Positions 55,880 through 64,000 of a DNA stretch of 64,000 bases are shown here, piece after piece (the first letter of the stretch is position 1; every line of letters begins with the position of its first letter). The notes beneath the pieces were generated by a model. That model was not told where the DNA came from. It saw only the letters and a program-made list of their open reading frames with translations, and did no database searches. The stretch is from Streptococcus australis (lineage in GTDB: Bacteria > Bacillota > Bacilli > Lactobacillales > Streptococcaceae): contig NZ_RJPZ01000001.1 in assembly GCF_003943615.1 (NCBI RefSeq), positions 244,481-308,480 on the forward strand, written 5' to 3'. The position numbers were made by a program, and so were the translations under genes.

Positions 55880-56191
55880 TCATTCATAACGATCATAAAG
55901 GTTTGATACTACTTGTTCAAATGCTTCTAATTCCTCCCAATAATCCATTGGGAGATTACTAATTTTACTAAGGTCATTCTCATCAAAATGATAGACCAGA
56001 TGACGCAAAATTTGAGTTTCTATCCAGCGCAAATCCCTTAGTTGCTCGATATTAACTGATTCCAATCCTACTAGATACTGACAAAGAGCAGCAAGTGACT
56101 CCGAATGAAACACTTTCTTCTCATGCAAGTAGTATAGAAAACTAAAATGATCAGCTCTTCGATTATCTTTGATTAAATTCTTTTCTTTCAT
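55880..56191 (-). CDS. Small conserved-looking protein of unknown function
   Basis: A 103-residue acidic, helical protein: FSFLYYLHEKKVFHSESLAALCQYL, then NIEQLRDLRWIETQILRHLVYHFDENDLSKI and an aromatic tail. No membrane segment, signal or catalytic motif is evident, and I do not recognise the family. It lies alone between rpsU and the aquaglyceroporin gene, on the same strand as both. Confidence 0.6.
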   Translation of the reverse strand: MKEKNLIKDNRRADHFSFLYYLHEKKVFHSESLAALCQYLVGLESVNIEQLRDLRWIETQILRHLVYHFDENDLSKISNLPMDYWEELEAFEQVVSNLYDRYE

Positions 56192-56234
56192 CCCTACTCC
56201 CTTTATAAAAACTTTTTACTTAACGAAAGATAAA

Positions 56235-56265
56235 AACACTTTCCGTAATGTCTACGAAAAGTGTT
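56235..56265 (-). terminator. Terminator after the aquaglyceroporin gene
   Basis: AACACTTTTCGTA pairs with ACGGAAAGTGTT over a short loop, followed by TTTATC on the minus strand. Confidence 0.82.
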
Positions 56266-56271
56266 CTGGTC

Positions 56272-57141
56272 TTACTTATAAAGGAAGCTAAAGAGGGCAA
56301 TGGCAACGATTGCAGCCAAGATTGGTGCTACAACTGGTACCCAAGCGTACCACCATTTTGAATCTCCCTTGTGTTCACCTAAGACAGATTTTGGAAGGAA
56401 GGCGTGAACCAAACGTGGACCAAGGTCACGTGCAGGGTTCAAACCAGGTCCTGTAGGACCACCAAGTGATGTCACCAAAGCCATAACGAGGAATCCAAGT
56501 GCCAAGTGAGCAATTCCTAGACCAGGAGCATGTGCTTGTGACAAAGCCAATTTTGCAGCTGTTGAAGAAGCATCAAAAATCCCTCCTTGCTCAGTCGCTG
56601 CTCTTTGAGCTAGACCAGCAACCTCAGCACCGAAGAAGTGTTTTGTCAAGCCAAGGGCTCCAAAGAAAAGGACGAATGATCCTGCAAACTCGTTGATAAA
56701 ACCATTGATAGTTGCTGCTTTACGTGATTCAGGAGTTCCTTTATCCAAGCTAGAAATCGTTGAGAAAGTTCCCAAGATATTGTTTGGATTTTCAGTTTGA
56801 AGGTAATATGGACGGTGAGTCGCAACGACAACCAATTGTCCAAACATGGCTCCAAGAACTTGAGCAACGATGTAGTATAAAACATTTTCCCAAGGGAAGA
56901 GGCCACTAACTGCAAGTCCAATCGTAAAAGCAGGGTTGATATGGTTTCCTGATACATTACCAAACATCAAGGCTGGCATCATAACACCTATTCCATATCC
57001 AATTGCAATCACGAGCCATCCACTTTGATGCCCTTTGGTCCCCTTCAATTCAACGTTTGCAACGGCACCATTTCCTAAAATAATCAATAAAGCTGTTGCA
57101 ATAAATTCGGTCGCAACTTTAACCCAAAAATCAAATTGCAT
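56272..57141 (-). CDS. Glycerol/water channel of the MIP family
   Basis: A 289-residue membrane channel with six helices and two NPA-box half-helices: HINPAFTIGLAVSG (helix B) and LNPARDLGPRLVHAF (helix E). The Asp after the second box (NPARD) is a mark of glycerol-conducting members. The extended middle loop (about residues 110-200) is characteristic of lactic-acid-bacterial Gla-type aquaglyceroporins. It can move glycerol, water or other small neutral solutes. Its start follows AAGGAG. Promoter and terminator are visible. Confidence 0.9.
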   Translation of the reverse strand: MQFDFWVKVATEFIATALLIILGNGAVANVELKGTKGHQSGWLVIAIGYGIGVMMPALMFGNVSGNHINPAFTIGLAVSGLFPWENVLYYIVAQVLGAMFGQLVVVATHRPYYLQTENPNNILGTFSTISSLDKGTPESRKAATINGFINEFAGSFVLFFGALGLTKHFFGAEVAGLAQRAATEQGGIFDASSTAAKLALSQAHAPGLGIAHLALGFLVMALVTSLGGPTGPGLNPARDLGPRLVHAFLPKSVLGEHKGDSKWWYAWVPVVAPILAAIVAIALFSFLYK

Positions 57142-57179
57142 TTTTGAATAATCTCCTTATAAAAAAATAATAATAATTT

Positions 57180-57208
57180 ATTCTATCAGAATATCGAACA
57201 CTTGTAAA
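57180..57208 (-). promoter_or_regulatory. Promoter of the aquaglyceroporin gene
   Basis: On the minus strand TTTACA (57203-57208) and TAGAAT (57180-57185) are 17 bases apart. A TGTTCG motif occurs twice, once near the -35 box and again about 20 bases upstream, possibly a regulator site. Confidence 0.72.
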
Positions 57209-57305
57209 TAAACCGAACATTATTTTTAAAAAATATATCTCAATCTCCTGATTCATCCTTTTTAATCCTTGTACTCTCCTCCACTTTCTATTTAACTCCG
57301 AATTA

Positions 57306-57314
57306 TGATACAAT
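57306..57314 (+). promoter_or_regulatory. Extended -10 of the ferredoxin-NADP reductase gene
   Basis: TGATACAAT with TACAAT at 57309-57314, 31 bases before the ATG. Confidence 0.58.
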
Positions 57315-57345
57315 AGGATTAGTTACACATCACAAAGGAGATACC

Positions 57346-58314
57346 ATGTCTGAAATCTATGACATTACCATTATCGGCGGTGGCCCTGTAGGGCTCTTTG
57401 CTGCCTTCTATGGCCATCTGCGTCAAGTAAAAGTGAAATTGATTGATTCCCTCCCTCAACTAGGTGGTCAACCTGCTATTCTCTATCCTGAGAAACGTAT
57501 CCTAGATGTCCCTGGTTTTACCAACCTAACAGGGGAAGAATTGTCCAATCGGTTGATCGGTCAATTAAAAACATTCGAGACTGACATTTGTTTGAATGAA
57601 ACTGTTTTGGACATTCATAAAAACGAGGAGCACTTCCTAATTGAAACCAATAAAGGCCAACATTTCAGTCGTGCTGTCATTATTGCTATGGGTGGCGGTG
57701 CCTTCAAACCCCGTCCATTAGAAGTGGATGGGGCTGAAGAATTTGAGAACGTCCACTACCATGTTTCAAATATCCAACAATATGCTGGCAAACAAGTTGC
57801 TATTCTAGGTGGAGGAGATTCGGCTGTCGATTGGGCCCTGGCCTTTGAAAAAATCGCACCTACAACTCTGGTCCATCGTCGTGATAATTTCCGAGCTCTC
57901 GAACATAGCGTTGAGGAATTAAAGGCTTCTTCTGTTTCTATTCAAACTCCTTATGTTCCTAGTCGCTTAATCGGAGAAAATGGCCGTGCCAGCCACCTGG
58001 AAATCACCAAGGTCAAATCAGATGAAACCCAATTACTCCCTATCGATGAACTCTTTGTCAACTACGGCTTCAAATCGTCAGTCGGCAAATTAAAAGAATG
58101 GGGCTTGGATCTCCAACGTCATAAAATCCTCGTGAACCGCAAACAGGAGACCAGTCGTGAAGGAATCTATGCTTGTGGCGACTGTTGCTTCTATGATGGG
58201 AAAATTGATTTAATTGCAACCGGCTTAGGCGAAGCCCCTACAGCAGTGAATAACGCCATTAATTACATTTATCCAGATAAGAAAGTTCAACCAGTTCACT
58301 CGACTAGCTTATAA
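57346..58314 (+). CDS. Ferredoxin/flavodoxin--NADP reductase, thioredoxin-reductase-like
   Basis: A 322-residue FAD and NADP flavoprotein. The FAD motif is IGGGPVGLFAAFYG at 12-25, the NADPH motif is LGGGDSAVDWALAF, and the C-terminal FAD site is YACGDCC. Unlike thioredoxin reductase it lacks the redox CxxC between them, which marks the YumC-like ferredoxin/flavodoxin reductase class. It probably reduces flavodoxin or ferredoxin in the cytoplasm. The start follows AAAGGAG. It is divergent from the aquaglyceroporin gene and shares a terminator with whiA. Confidence 0.9.
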   Translation: MSEIYDITIIGGGPVGLFAAFYGHLRQVKVKLIDSLPQLGGQPAILYPEKRILDVPGFTNLTGEELSNRLIGQLKTFETDICLNETVLDIHKNEEHFLIETNKGQHFSRAVIIAMGGGAFKPRPLEVDGAEEFENVHYHVSNIQQYAGKQVAILGGGDSAVDWALAFEKIAPTTLVHRRDNFRALEHSVEELKASSVSIQTPYVPSRLIGENGRASHLEITKVKSDETQLLPIDELFVNYGFKSSVGKLKEWGLDLQRHKILVNRKQETSREGIYACGDCCFYDGKIDLIATGLGEAPTAVNNAINYIYPDKKVQPVHSTSL

Positions 58315-58315
58315 G

Positions 58316-58353
58316 AAAAATCCTTTGAATCTTTTGATTCAAAGGATTTTTTT
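58316..58353. terminator. Bidirectional terminator between the reductase gene and whiA
   Basis: AAAAATCCTTTGAATC and GATTCAAAGGATTTTT pair over a four-base loop, with T-rich flanks on each strand. Confidence 0.9.
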
Positions 58354-58356
58354 TGC

Positions 58357-59277
58357 TTACAAATTATCCAATTCTTCTGCAATCTTATTGATTCTACGCA
58401 AGCGATGATTGACGCCACTCTTGGTCAAGGGCGTTTTTAAGGCATCCGCAATTTGTTGGATAGAGTAGTCGGGATTCTGAATTCGAACATAAGCAACTTC
58501 CTGAAGTTCGACAGGAAGACCACCTAATCCAATAGTATCCATGATTTTGACGATATTGTTGATGGTCTTCATACTAGCTGTGACCGTCCGCGCGATATTG
58601 GCCATTTCAGCATTGTTGGCTCGATTAAGATCATTGCGCGCCTCTCGCATGACCTTGACAGACTCAAATTCTTCCAAGGCCTGCTTCGCTTCTACCAAGA
58701 TGAGGAAATCAATAATATCCTCAGCCCGCTGCAAATAGGTTACAACTCCTTTTTTGCGTTCTATGGTCTTGGCATCTAACAAAAAGTGTTGCATCAGGCT
58801 GGCCAAATCCTGGCCATGGTCAGAATAAACAGAGCTAATTTCTAATTGATAGCGTCCTGATTCCGGATCCTTGATAGTCCCACTTGCTAAGAAAGCTCCC
58901 CTCAGATAAGCTCGACTCGCTTCATCTTCTTCTAAGATTCTTGGGTCAATGCCAGTCTCAATACCAAAGAAAGAATCAGCCAAATGCAAGTCTGCAAGAA
59001 TCTCTTCGACTTTTTCATCAATAGAAACAGTATAGACGCGATTCTTTTTCAAATTGGTTTTTTGGTGGTGACGAATGTCCGATTTGACCTGATAAAACTC
59101 TACAATTAATTCATAGATATGGCGGGCAATCTTAGCATTCTCCGTTGTCAAAGACAAACTTAAGCCCCCCATACTCAAGCCCAAACTACCTGACATCTTA
59201 ATCAGAGCAGATAACTCACTTTTCTCAAAGCGGTGAAGGGTCAAGAGCTCTTCTTTTACTTTAATGGTAAAACTCAT
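58357..59277 (-). CDS. whiA: DNA-binding protein WhiA
   Basis: A 306-residue regulator with a LAGLIDADG-like N-domain ([27 protein letters not shown]) and a C-terminal HTH domain ending [36 protein letters not shown]. In Gram-positives WhiA affects cell division and chromosome segregation, in addition to transcription. It is the last gene of the ridA-rapZ-yvcK-whiA segment, overlapping yvcK as ATGA. Confidence 0.95.
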   Translation of the reverse strand: MSFTIKVKEELLTLHRFEKSELSALIKMSGSLGLSMGGLSLSLTTENAKIARHIYELIVEFYQVKSDIRHHQKTNLKKNRVYTVSIDEKVEEILADLHLADSFFGIETGIDPRILEEDEASRAYLRGAFLASGTIKDPESGRYQLEISSVYSDHGQDLASLMQHFLLDAKTIERKKGVVTYLQRAEDIIDFLILVEAKQALEEFESVKVMREARNDLNRANNAEMANIARTVTASMKTINNIVKIMDTIGLGGLPVELQEVAYVRIQNPDYSIQQIADALKTPLTKSGVNHRLRRINKIAEELDNL

Positions 59278-60251
59278 TTAATCACCTGTACCATTTGCAT
59301 CAGTTCATCCACAACAGCTTCTCCATCATGGAAGGCTCCGCCATTTTCCAAACGAAGGAAATTGGTTGAAATAACTCGGGGCACTTGAGCTTTTAAACCT
59401 GCAAAATCGTGTTCTACTTGAACCAGATATTCATCAAATCGATTCGTGTTCATATATTCTTGAGGTACTTTTTCAATATTGACCAAAACAGTATCAATAA
59501 AAGGCTTCTTCAAGTGTTTATGAAGGACAGATACATGGTCACTGTCAGTAAAGTGTTCTGTCTCTCCCCGTTGGGTCATGATGTTGCAGACATAAGCCAC
59601 CTCAGCTTTTGTCTCAAGCAAGGCTTGTCCAATTTCTTCAATCACCAGATTAGGAAGGATTGATGTAAAGAGAGAACCAGGCCCTAAAATAACCATATCA
59701 CTTTCTAAAATCGCATCTACTACTTTTCGACTCGCTTTCGGCGTCTCATCATTATAGGTATTGGTGACATAGACATAATCAATCATGCCCTCATGATGGG
59801 CGATTTCACTCTCTCCAGCGACCTCTGACCCATCCATAAAGACGGCATGAAGGGTCAACGGTGTATCGCTGGAAGGATAGATTTTTCCTGTCGTATGGAA
59901 AAATTTAGTAAGCAATTGCATGGCATTATAGGTTGAGCCTTGCATTTCAGAAATCCCGGCAATAATCAAATTCCCTAGAGGATGACCAGCTAGTGGCCCA
60001 TCGTCTTCCGCAAAACGATATTGAAAGACTTTTTCATAAAAGCGAGGCATGTCAGACATGGCTACTAGAACATTTCGCAAGTCGCCTGGCGGTGTCAATT
60101 GATGAATATTTTTTCGGAGTTCTCCAGAGCTACCACCATCATCCGCCACTGTCACAATGGCTGTAATTTCAACATCCTTTTTCCGTAAGCTATTCAAGAT
60201 GACGGAAATCCCTGTACCTCCCCCGATGACGGTCATTTTTGGTTTTCTCAT
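59274..60251 (-). CDS. yvcK: YvcK/CofD-family protein (gluconeogenesis factor)
   Basis: A 325-residue UDP-sugar-binding protein of the CofD fold. It starts [23 protein letters not shown], has [12 protein letters not shown] and [12 protein letters not shown], and contains [11 protein letters not shown] and [19 protein letters not shown]. YvcK proteins bind UDP-GlcNAc and regulate cell-wall precursor and central metabolism; no catalytic activity is established. It overlaps both rapZ and whiA as ATGA, and so is translationally coupled. Confidence 0.95.
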   Translation of the reverse strand: MRKPKMTVIGGGTGISVILNSLRKKDVEITAIVTVADDGGSSGELRKNIHQLTPPGDLRNVLVAMSDMPRFYEKVFQYRFAEDDGPLAGHPLGNLIIAGISEMQGSTYNAMQLLTKFFHTTGKIYPSSDTPLTLHAVFMDGSEVAGESEIAHHEGMIDYVYVTNTYNDETPKASRKVVDAILESDMVILGPGSLFTSILPNLVIEEIGQALLETKAEVAYVCNIMTQRGETEHFTDSDHVSVLHKHLKKPFIDTVLVNIEKVPQEYMNTNRFDEYLVQVEHDFAGLKAQVPRVISTNFLRLENGGAFHDGEAVVDELMQMVQVIK

Positions 60252-61144
60252 GAACGATTCACCGTTTCTTTCCGTCGGTCTTTGTCGCGATGACTCATAT
60301 TAACTGTCCAATCTTTAGCTAAATCACGTCCGAGCCGTGCCGCAAAGGCGACTGAACGGTGTTGACCTCCTGTACATCCCATAGCAATAGTCAAGACAGA
60401 CTTCCCTTCTCGTTTGTATGCTGGCAAGATGGGAGCAATCAACTCGTAAAGATGACGATAAAACTCCTCTGATTCTTTGTGATCCATGACATAGTTATAG
60501 ACATCATCATCTAGCCCTGTTTGGTTCCGTAGCTCTGGTTGGTAGTAAGGATTAGGTAGGAAACGAACATCAAAGACCAAGTCCGCATCTAAAGGCAGAC
60601 CATACTTAAAGCCAAAGGACATGACTTCAATCCGAAACTCAGGCTGGCTATCTTGTCTGGAAAATTGTTCAGCAATCACTTTACGAAGATTACGGGGAGT
60701 TAATTCCGTCGTATCAATGACATTTTGACTCATGTTTTTAAGCGGAGCCAAAAGTTCACGTTCTAGAGTAATCCCATCCAAGACACGCCCATCAGCAGCC
60801 AGTGGATGACTACGACGGGTTTCTTTGTAGCGAGCAACCAATTCACTATCGGTCGCATCCAAAAAGAGAATTTTAAAATCAATGCCTTTGTGATTCTCTA
60901 ATTCATCCAAAATGGAGCGAATTTCTGCAAAGAAAGACCGGCTTCGCATATCCACTACGAGAGCCAACTTGTTATTGTCCATCGAGTGTTGAATCAGCTC
61001 AATAAACTTCGGCAAGAGAGCTGGTGGCATATTGTCGATGGTGAAATAGCCCATATCTTCAAAGGACTGAATGGCTACGGTCTTTCCTGCTCCACTCATT
61101 CCTGTTACAATGACCAGTTGAATTGTATTTTCTTTATCTGTCAT
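60248..61144 (-). CDS. rapZ: RNase adapter / nucleotide-binding protein RapZ-like
   Basis: A 298-residue P-loop protein (YvcJ/RapZ). Walker A is GMSGAGKT in the first 25 residues, Walker B-like [10 protein letters not shown] and a C-terminal domain with [11 protein letters not shown]. In E. coli RapZ controls GlmZ sRNA and amino-sugar supply; in Gram-positives the role is less clear and linked to competence or cell wall. I use ATG 61144, with AAAAGGTG upstream; an in-frame GTG nine bases earlier is less likely. It overlaps yvcK as ATGA. Confidence 0.95.
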   Translation of the reverse strand: MTDKENTIQLVIVTGMSGAGKTVAIQSFEDMGYFTIDNMPPALLPKFIELIQHSMDNNKLALVVDMRSRSFFAEIRSILDELENHKGIDFKILFLDATDSELVARYKETRRSHPLAADGRVLDGITLERELLAPLKNMSQNVIDTTELTPRNLRKVIAEQFSRQDSQPEFRIEVMSFGFKYGLPLDADLVFDVRFLPNPYYQPELRNQTGLDDDVYNYVMDHKESEEFYRHLYELIAPILPAYKREGKSVLTIAMGCTGGQHRSVAFAARLGRDLAKDWTVNMSHRDKDRRKETVNRS

Positions 61145-61255
61145 CCTAATCACCTTTTCCTTACAAAAAAGGAGGAGGGCATCTCTTTCCAGTTGGTCAG
61201 TCGATGGCTCTCACTCCAGCATTCTTTTTACCCGAATGCATCCCTTCTTTTGAGA

Positions 61256-61633
61256 CTAAACTTCTGCAATCACTTCGATTTCGATTTTGACATCGCGTGG
61301 CAAGCGAGCCACTTCTACTGCAGAACGTGCTGGAAATTCACCTGAAAATGCTGTCTTGTATACTTCGTTAAAAGGTACAAAATCATTCATATCACTTAAA
61401 AAGCAGGTGGTTTTCACTACGTGATCAAAGTCCGTTCCAGCTTCTTCAAGGATAGCAGCAATATTTTTCAAGACTTGTTGGGTTTGTTCTTGAATGGTTT
61501 CACCAACAATTTCACCTGTTTCTGGTGAAAGGGGAACTTGCCCACTTGCAAATAAGAGATTGCCCACTATTTTTCCTTGAACATAGGGACCAATTGCTGC
61601 TGGGGCTTTGTCTGTGTGAATTGTTTTTGCCAT
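61256..61633 (-). CDS. ridA: RidA-family enamine/imine deaminase
   Basis: A 125-residue homotrimeric enzyme that hydrolyses reactive 2-aminoacrylate-type enamines. It begins MAKTIHTDKAPAAIGPYVQGKIVGNLLFASGQVPL with the conserved Arg in FPARSAVEVARLPRD near the C-terminus. The start is decided by AGGAG six bases before ATG 61633. It lies between the 53-residue protein gene and rapZ. Confidence 0.93.
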   Translation of the reverse strand: MAKTIHTDKAPAAIGPYVQGKIVGNLLFASGQVPLSPETGEIVGETIQEQTQQVLKNIAAILEEAGTDFDHVVKTTCFLSDMNDFVPFNEVYKTAFSGEFPARSAVEVARLPRDVKIEIEVIAEV

Positions 61634-61649
61634 TTTATTCTCCTCATTC

Positions 61650-61811
61650 CTAATTTTCACTGGATGCTGCTAGCTTTTCCCGTTCTAACCGTAACTTACG
61701 ATTGGGATTCAACTTATTAAAGAGTTCTTCCAATTTTTCTGCATTCCAAACGTCTGCAGCAGAGACAAAATTTCCGTCTTTATCACGAAAGGATATAGGT
61801 TTATCTCCCAT
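61650..61811 (-). CDS. Small 53-residue protein downstream of obgE
   Basis: From ATG 61811, behind GAGGAGAAGAAG, the frame reads MGDKPISFRDKDGNFVSAAD, then a Trp and a helical stretch with LEELFNKLNPNRKLRL, and ends with ENLAASSEN-like sequence before TAG at 61650-61652. Good ribosome site, charged balanced composition and fit between obgE and ridA make it a real gene. I do not recognise the family. No membrane segment or motif of known function is evident. Confidence 0.75.
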   Translation of the reverse strand: MGDKPISFRDKDGNFVSAADVWNAEKLEELFNKLNPNRKLRLEREKLAASSEN

Positions 61812-61834
61812 CTTCTTCTCCTCTTTAGCTCTAA

Positions 61835-63148
61835 CTAGTCAACAAATTCAAATTCAAATTTACCGATTCGAACGATATCGCCGTCTTTAGCACCACGTGC
61901 TCGAAGGGCTTCATCGACACCCATTCCACGCAATTGGCGCGCAAATTTCATGACAGACTCATCCCGATCAAAATTGGTCATATTGAAGAGTTTTTCTAAC
62001 TTATCACCAGACAAGATCCAAGAAGCATCATCATCTCGATTGATTTCGAAGGCTGGTTGATCCTCGTCAAAGCCATAGTAGACTTCTTCTTGCGCCATAT
62101 CTTCTTCTGAATACAAGAGGAATTCTGGTGTTTTATCTAACAAGTCTGCTGTTGCTTCCAACAAATTGTCCAAGCCTTGATGTGCCAAACTAGAGATTGG
62201 GAAGATCTGTGGCAATTCATCAAACTCGTCGTAATTGGCAGCCAGTTTTTTCTTGAACTCTTTCAAGTTTTCTTGGCTCTCTGGCATATCCATTTTATTA
62301 GCGACAATAATCTGTGGTCGCTCCATCAAGCGAAGATTGTAGGTTTCAAGCTCCTTGTTGATTTGAACGTAATCTTCATAAGGATCTCGTCCTTCACTCG
62401 CTGACATATCGATGACATGCAAGATAACACGGGTGCGCTCGATGTGGCGAAGGAATTGGGTACCCAGACCGACACCTTGGCTAGCCCCTTCGATCAATCC
62501 AGGGAGGTCTGCGACTGCAAAGGACTCACCTGACGGCGTCCGAACCATGCCCAAATTTGGAACAATCGTTGTAAAATGATAAGCCCCAATTTTTGGCTTA
62601 GCTGAAGTAATCACACTAAGAAGTGTTGATTTCCCTACTGATGGGAAGCCAACCAAACCAACGTCTGCTAAGACCTTGAGTTCTAATTCGAGTTCACGTT
62701 CCTGACCTGGTTCCCCATTTTCTGAAATCTCAGGTGCTGGATTTTTAGGAGTTGCAAAACGGATGTTTCCGCGTCCTCCACGTCCGCCATGGGCTACAAT
62801 ATACTCCTGTCCATTTTCAACCAAGTCGGTAATGACCTTACCAGTCTCAGCGTCTCGTACAGTTGTCCCTTGCGGTACTCGCACATAGAGGTCTTCTGCT
62901 CCCCGTCCGTGCATCCCTTTGGTCATCCCCTTCTCGCCATTTTGAGCTTTAAAATGCCGGTTATAGCGGAAGTCCATCAGCGTGCGCAAGCCTTCGTCTA
63001 CAACGAAGATGACATCGCCTCCGCGTCCACCATCACCTCCCCAAGGACCGCCATTGGGAACATACTTTTCACGGCGAAAGGCCACCATGCCATCACCGCC
63101 ATTTCCAGCCTTGACCTTAATCTTGGCTGTATCTAAAAACATACTCAT
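61835..63148 (-). CDS. obgE: Obg-family GTPase
   Basis: An essential GTPase acting in 50S ribosome assembly and stress signalling; 437 residues. The N-terminal Gly-rich Obg fold ([21 protein letters not shown]) precedes a G-domain with P-loop [21 protein letters not shown] and NKMDM. The C-terminal OCT domain ends FEFEFVD. The start at 63148 follows AAAAGG at a long spacing, with ATG at 63142 as an alternative. It leads the obgE-ridA-rapZ-yvcK-whiA run. Confidence 0.96.
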   Translation of the reverse strand: MSMFLDTAKIKVKAGNGGDGMVAFRREKYVPNGGPWGGDGGRGGDVIFVVDEGLRTLMDFRYNRHFKAQNGEKGMTKGMHGRGAEDLYVRVPQGTTVRDAETGKVITDLVENGQEYIVAHGGRGGRGNIRFATPKNPAPEISENGEPGQERELELELKVLADVGLVGFPSVGKSTLLSVITSAKPKIGAYHFTTIVPNLGMVRTPSGESFAVADLPGLIEGASQGVGLGTQFLRHIERTRVILHVIDMSASEGRDPYEDYVQINKELETYNLRLMERPQIIVANKMDMPESQENLKEFKKKLAANYDEFDELPQIFPISSLAHQGLDNLLEATADLLDKTPEFLLYSEEDMAQEEVYYGFDEDQPAFEINRDDDASWILSGDKLEKLFNMTNFDRDESVMKFARQLRGMGVDEALRARGAKDGDIVRIGKFEFEFVD

Positions 63149-63193
63149 AGTTTATCGTTTTCCTTTTATAACCAAGTATTGCTTGGTAGTCCC

Positions 63194-63325
63194 TTAATAG
63201 GATAGTGCACCCAAAGCTGCAGCAAAGATTGCTCCAACTGTTACAATCAACATAATCACAATGACTAGCATAGTCAATTTTTCAAAAAAAGTTTTTTTGC
63301 GTTTTCCGTTATCTCCAAAAGCCAC
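63194..63325 (-). CDS. DUF4044 small membrane protein
   Basis: A 43-residue protein starting at GTG 63325 with GAGGT seven bases upstream. A basic N-terminus (GDNGKRKKTFFEKLT) leads to one transmembrane helix (MLVIVIMLIVTVGAIFAAAL). This pattern matches the streptococcal DUF4044 family as I recall it. The function is unknown, probably a membrane-associated peptide. A TAAAAT -10-like box lies about 30 bases upstream. It is just upstream of obgE. Confidence 0.78.
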   Translation of the reverse strand: MAFGDNGKRKKTFFEKLTMLVIVIMLIVTVGAIFAAALGALSY

Positions 63326-63695
63326 GTTTTTTACCTCAATTACAATAAATTCATTAGCCCTATTTTACCACGAAAAAGGGCATTTTTCAAACATCCACCC
63401 TCTAGAAGAAAAGGAGTTATTGTATAGATTAAATATCCTACATCCAGGTTTGTTAAAAACGCTTTTTCATGTGTCAAATAAAAAAGACTGGAAAATTCCA
63501 GCCTTTTAAAAACAACTATAATCAAGGTTAATTCTTTAGGCAAAGCCAACATCTGGGTGTTTCCTGCTTGAATGGCTTGAACAAAAGTAATTGTAAAGAG
63601 GACAGTTGCCATAAGGTCTAGGGGCCTCATCACTAAACGTAAATATTTTCAGCCAACTTTTTAAGCTCTATTTTAGAAAGTTTACTTCTATTGTT
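63326..63695. other. Intergenic stretch with a terminator and an unassigned hydrophobic ORF
   Basis: Between DUF4044 and glmM. A hairpin with an AAAAGACTGGAA arm and its complement lies at 63480-63510, with a T-run on each side, and can end the transcript from glmM. A frame of 97 codons on the minus strand (63340-63633) starts with DLMATVLFTITFVQAIQAG but runs through that hairpin and has no ribosome site, so I do not call it a gene. Nothing else is recognised. Confidence 0.5.
63480..63510. terminator. Terminator between glmM and the DUF4044 gene
   Basis: AAAAGGCTGGAA pairs with TTCCAGTCTTTT almost perfectly, with a T-run on each strand. It is read on the minus strand about 190 bases past the glmM stop. 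Confidence 0.75.
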
Positions 63696-64000
63696 TTAAT
63701 CTTCAAGACCAATTTCATCTTTGACTACAGCAGCAATAGTATCCACATAGTAATCCACTTCTTCATCAGTCGGAGCTTCTGCCATGACACGAAGAAGTGG
63801 TTCAGTACCACTTGGACGCACTAAGATACGGCCATTCCCAGCCATCTCAGCTTCCATTTTTTCAATAATTGCGCGAATGGCCGGAACTTCCATCGCCTTA
63901 TCTTTCATGCTATTTTCAACACGGATATTGACCAATTTTTGAGGATAAATGGTCACTTCTGATGCAAGGTCTGATAAAGTACGACCAGTTTCTTGCATAA
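63696..64000 (-). CDS. glmM: Phosphoglucosamine mutase, C-terminal part, cut by the window edge
   Basis: Converts glucosamine-6-phosphate to glucosamine-1-phosphate for UDP-GlcNAc and thus peptidoglycan. The visible 100 C-terminal residues contain the phosphate-binding loop [19 protein letters not shown] and end [10 protein letters not shown]. The reading frame is open into the window edge; the catalytic Ser and Mg-binding loops lie outside. It sits on the same strand as obgE and DUF4044, with the intergenic stretch described above between them. Confidence 0.93.
   Translation of the reverse strand, partial: MQETGRTLSDLASEVTIYPQKLVNIRVENSMKDKAMEVPAIRAIIEKMEAEMAGNGRILVRPSGTEPLLRVMAEAPTDEEVDYYVDTIAAVVKDEIGLED

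Noticed and set aside
63340-63633. A 97-codon hydrophobic minus-strand frame
   Set aside because: It runs through a terminator hairpin, lacks a ribosome site and its second half has no protein-like pattern; the first 40 residues are membrane-like but not recognised.

Overview
The window is chromosomal DNA from a low-GC Gram-positive bacterium, almost certainly a viridans Streptococcus. The evidence is the tmRNA tag AKNNTSYALAA, the CiaRH two-component pair, a Gram-positive DnaE, SpxA, the dnaG-rpoD operon, and the gene neighbourhoods (pfkA-pyk, whiA-yvcK-rapZ). I cannot name the species from the sequence alone. I see no prophage, insertion sequence, CRISPR array or plasmid function.

Layout. 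1-2.6 kb: a cut-off family 31 glycosidase behind a strong promoter with a cre-like site, a mosaic of hairpins, a broken DUF4767 lipoprotein remnant and an intact DUF1307 lipoprotein. 2.7-7.6 kb: the Leloir galactose operon galK-galT-galE, divergent from galR, with a perfect palindrome between them. 7.6-17.2 kb: birA, dnaX, free-Met-sulfoxide reductase, a YoaK-type membrane protein, udk, an oxidoreductase, a DEAD-box helicase, a peptidoglycan-type deacetylase and a glyoxalase. 17.4-23.5 kb: ciaRH with a Gly/Gln-rich membrane-anchored protein, the biotin transporter bioY and pepN. 23.6-28.6 kb: phosphate uptake operon pstS-C-A-B-B-phoU. 28.7-33.4 kb: RNA methyltransferase, inositol-phosphatase family, UPF0223, spxA, ribF, truB. 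33.5-38.4 kb: rclA-like reductase, an alpha/beta hydrolase with an internal stop, an AT-rich decayed island with a DUF4176 fragment, and a DUF2130 protein. 38.5-48.9 kb: pcrA, mntE-like exporter, a signal-peptidase-like protein without its catalytic dyad, pyk, pfkA, dnaE. 49.0-57.1 kb: tRNA-Ser, tmRNA, an ABC exporter, a DUF59 protein, rpoD, dnaG, mscL, rpsU, an aquaglyceroporin. 57.3-64 kb: ferredoxin/flavodoxin reductase, the whiA-yvcK-rapZ cluster, ridA, obgE, DUF4044 and the 3' end of glmM.

Most genes are housekeeping and lie on the minus strand in short operons with overlapping start/stop codons. The window links carbon use (galactose, glycolysis), biotin sensing and uptake (birA and bioY, both present), phosphate uptake, oxidative and thiol stress (rclA, spxA, fRMsr), and replication/transcription (dnaX, dnaE, dnaG, rpoD, pcrA).

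The least explained parts are non-coding. A roughly 176-bp repeat predicted to fold into three consecutive hairpins occurs five times, each time against the 3' end of a minus-strand gene. A tandem array of three 48-49 bp units, each with its own hairpin, sits between rpoD and the DUF59 gene. A cloverleaf-like element of about 136 bp sits between pcrA and the DUF2130 gene. The most interesting proteins are the catalytically degenerate signal-peptidase paralogue downstream of pyk and the Gly/Gln-rich protein beside ciaRH.
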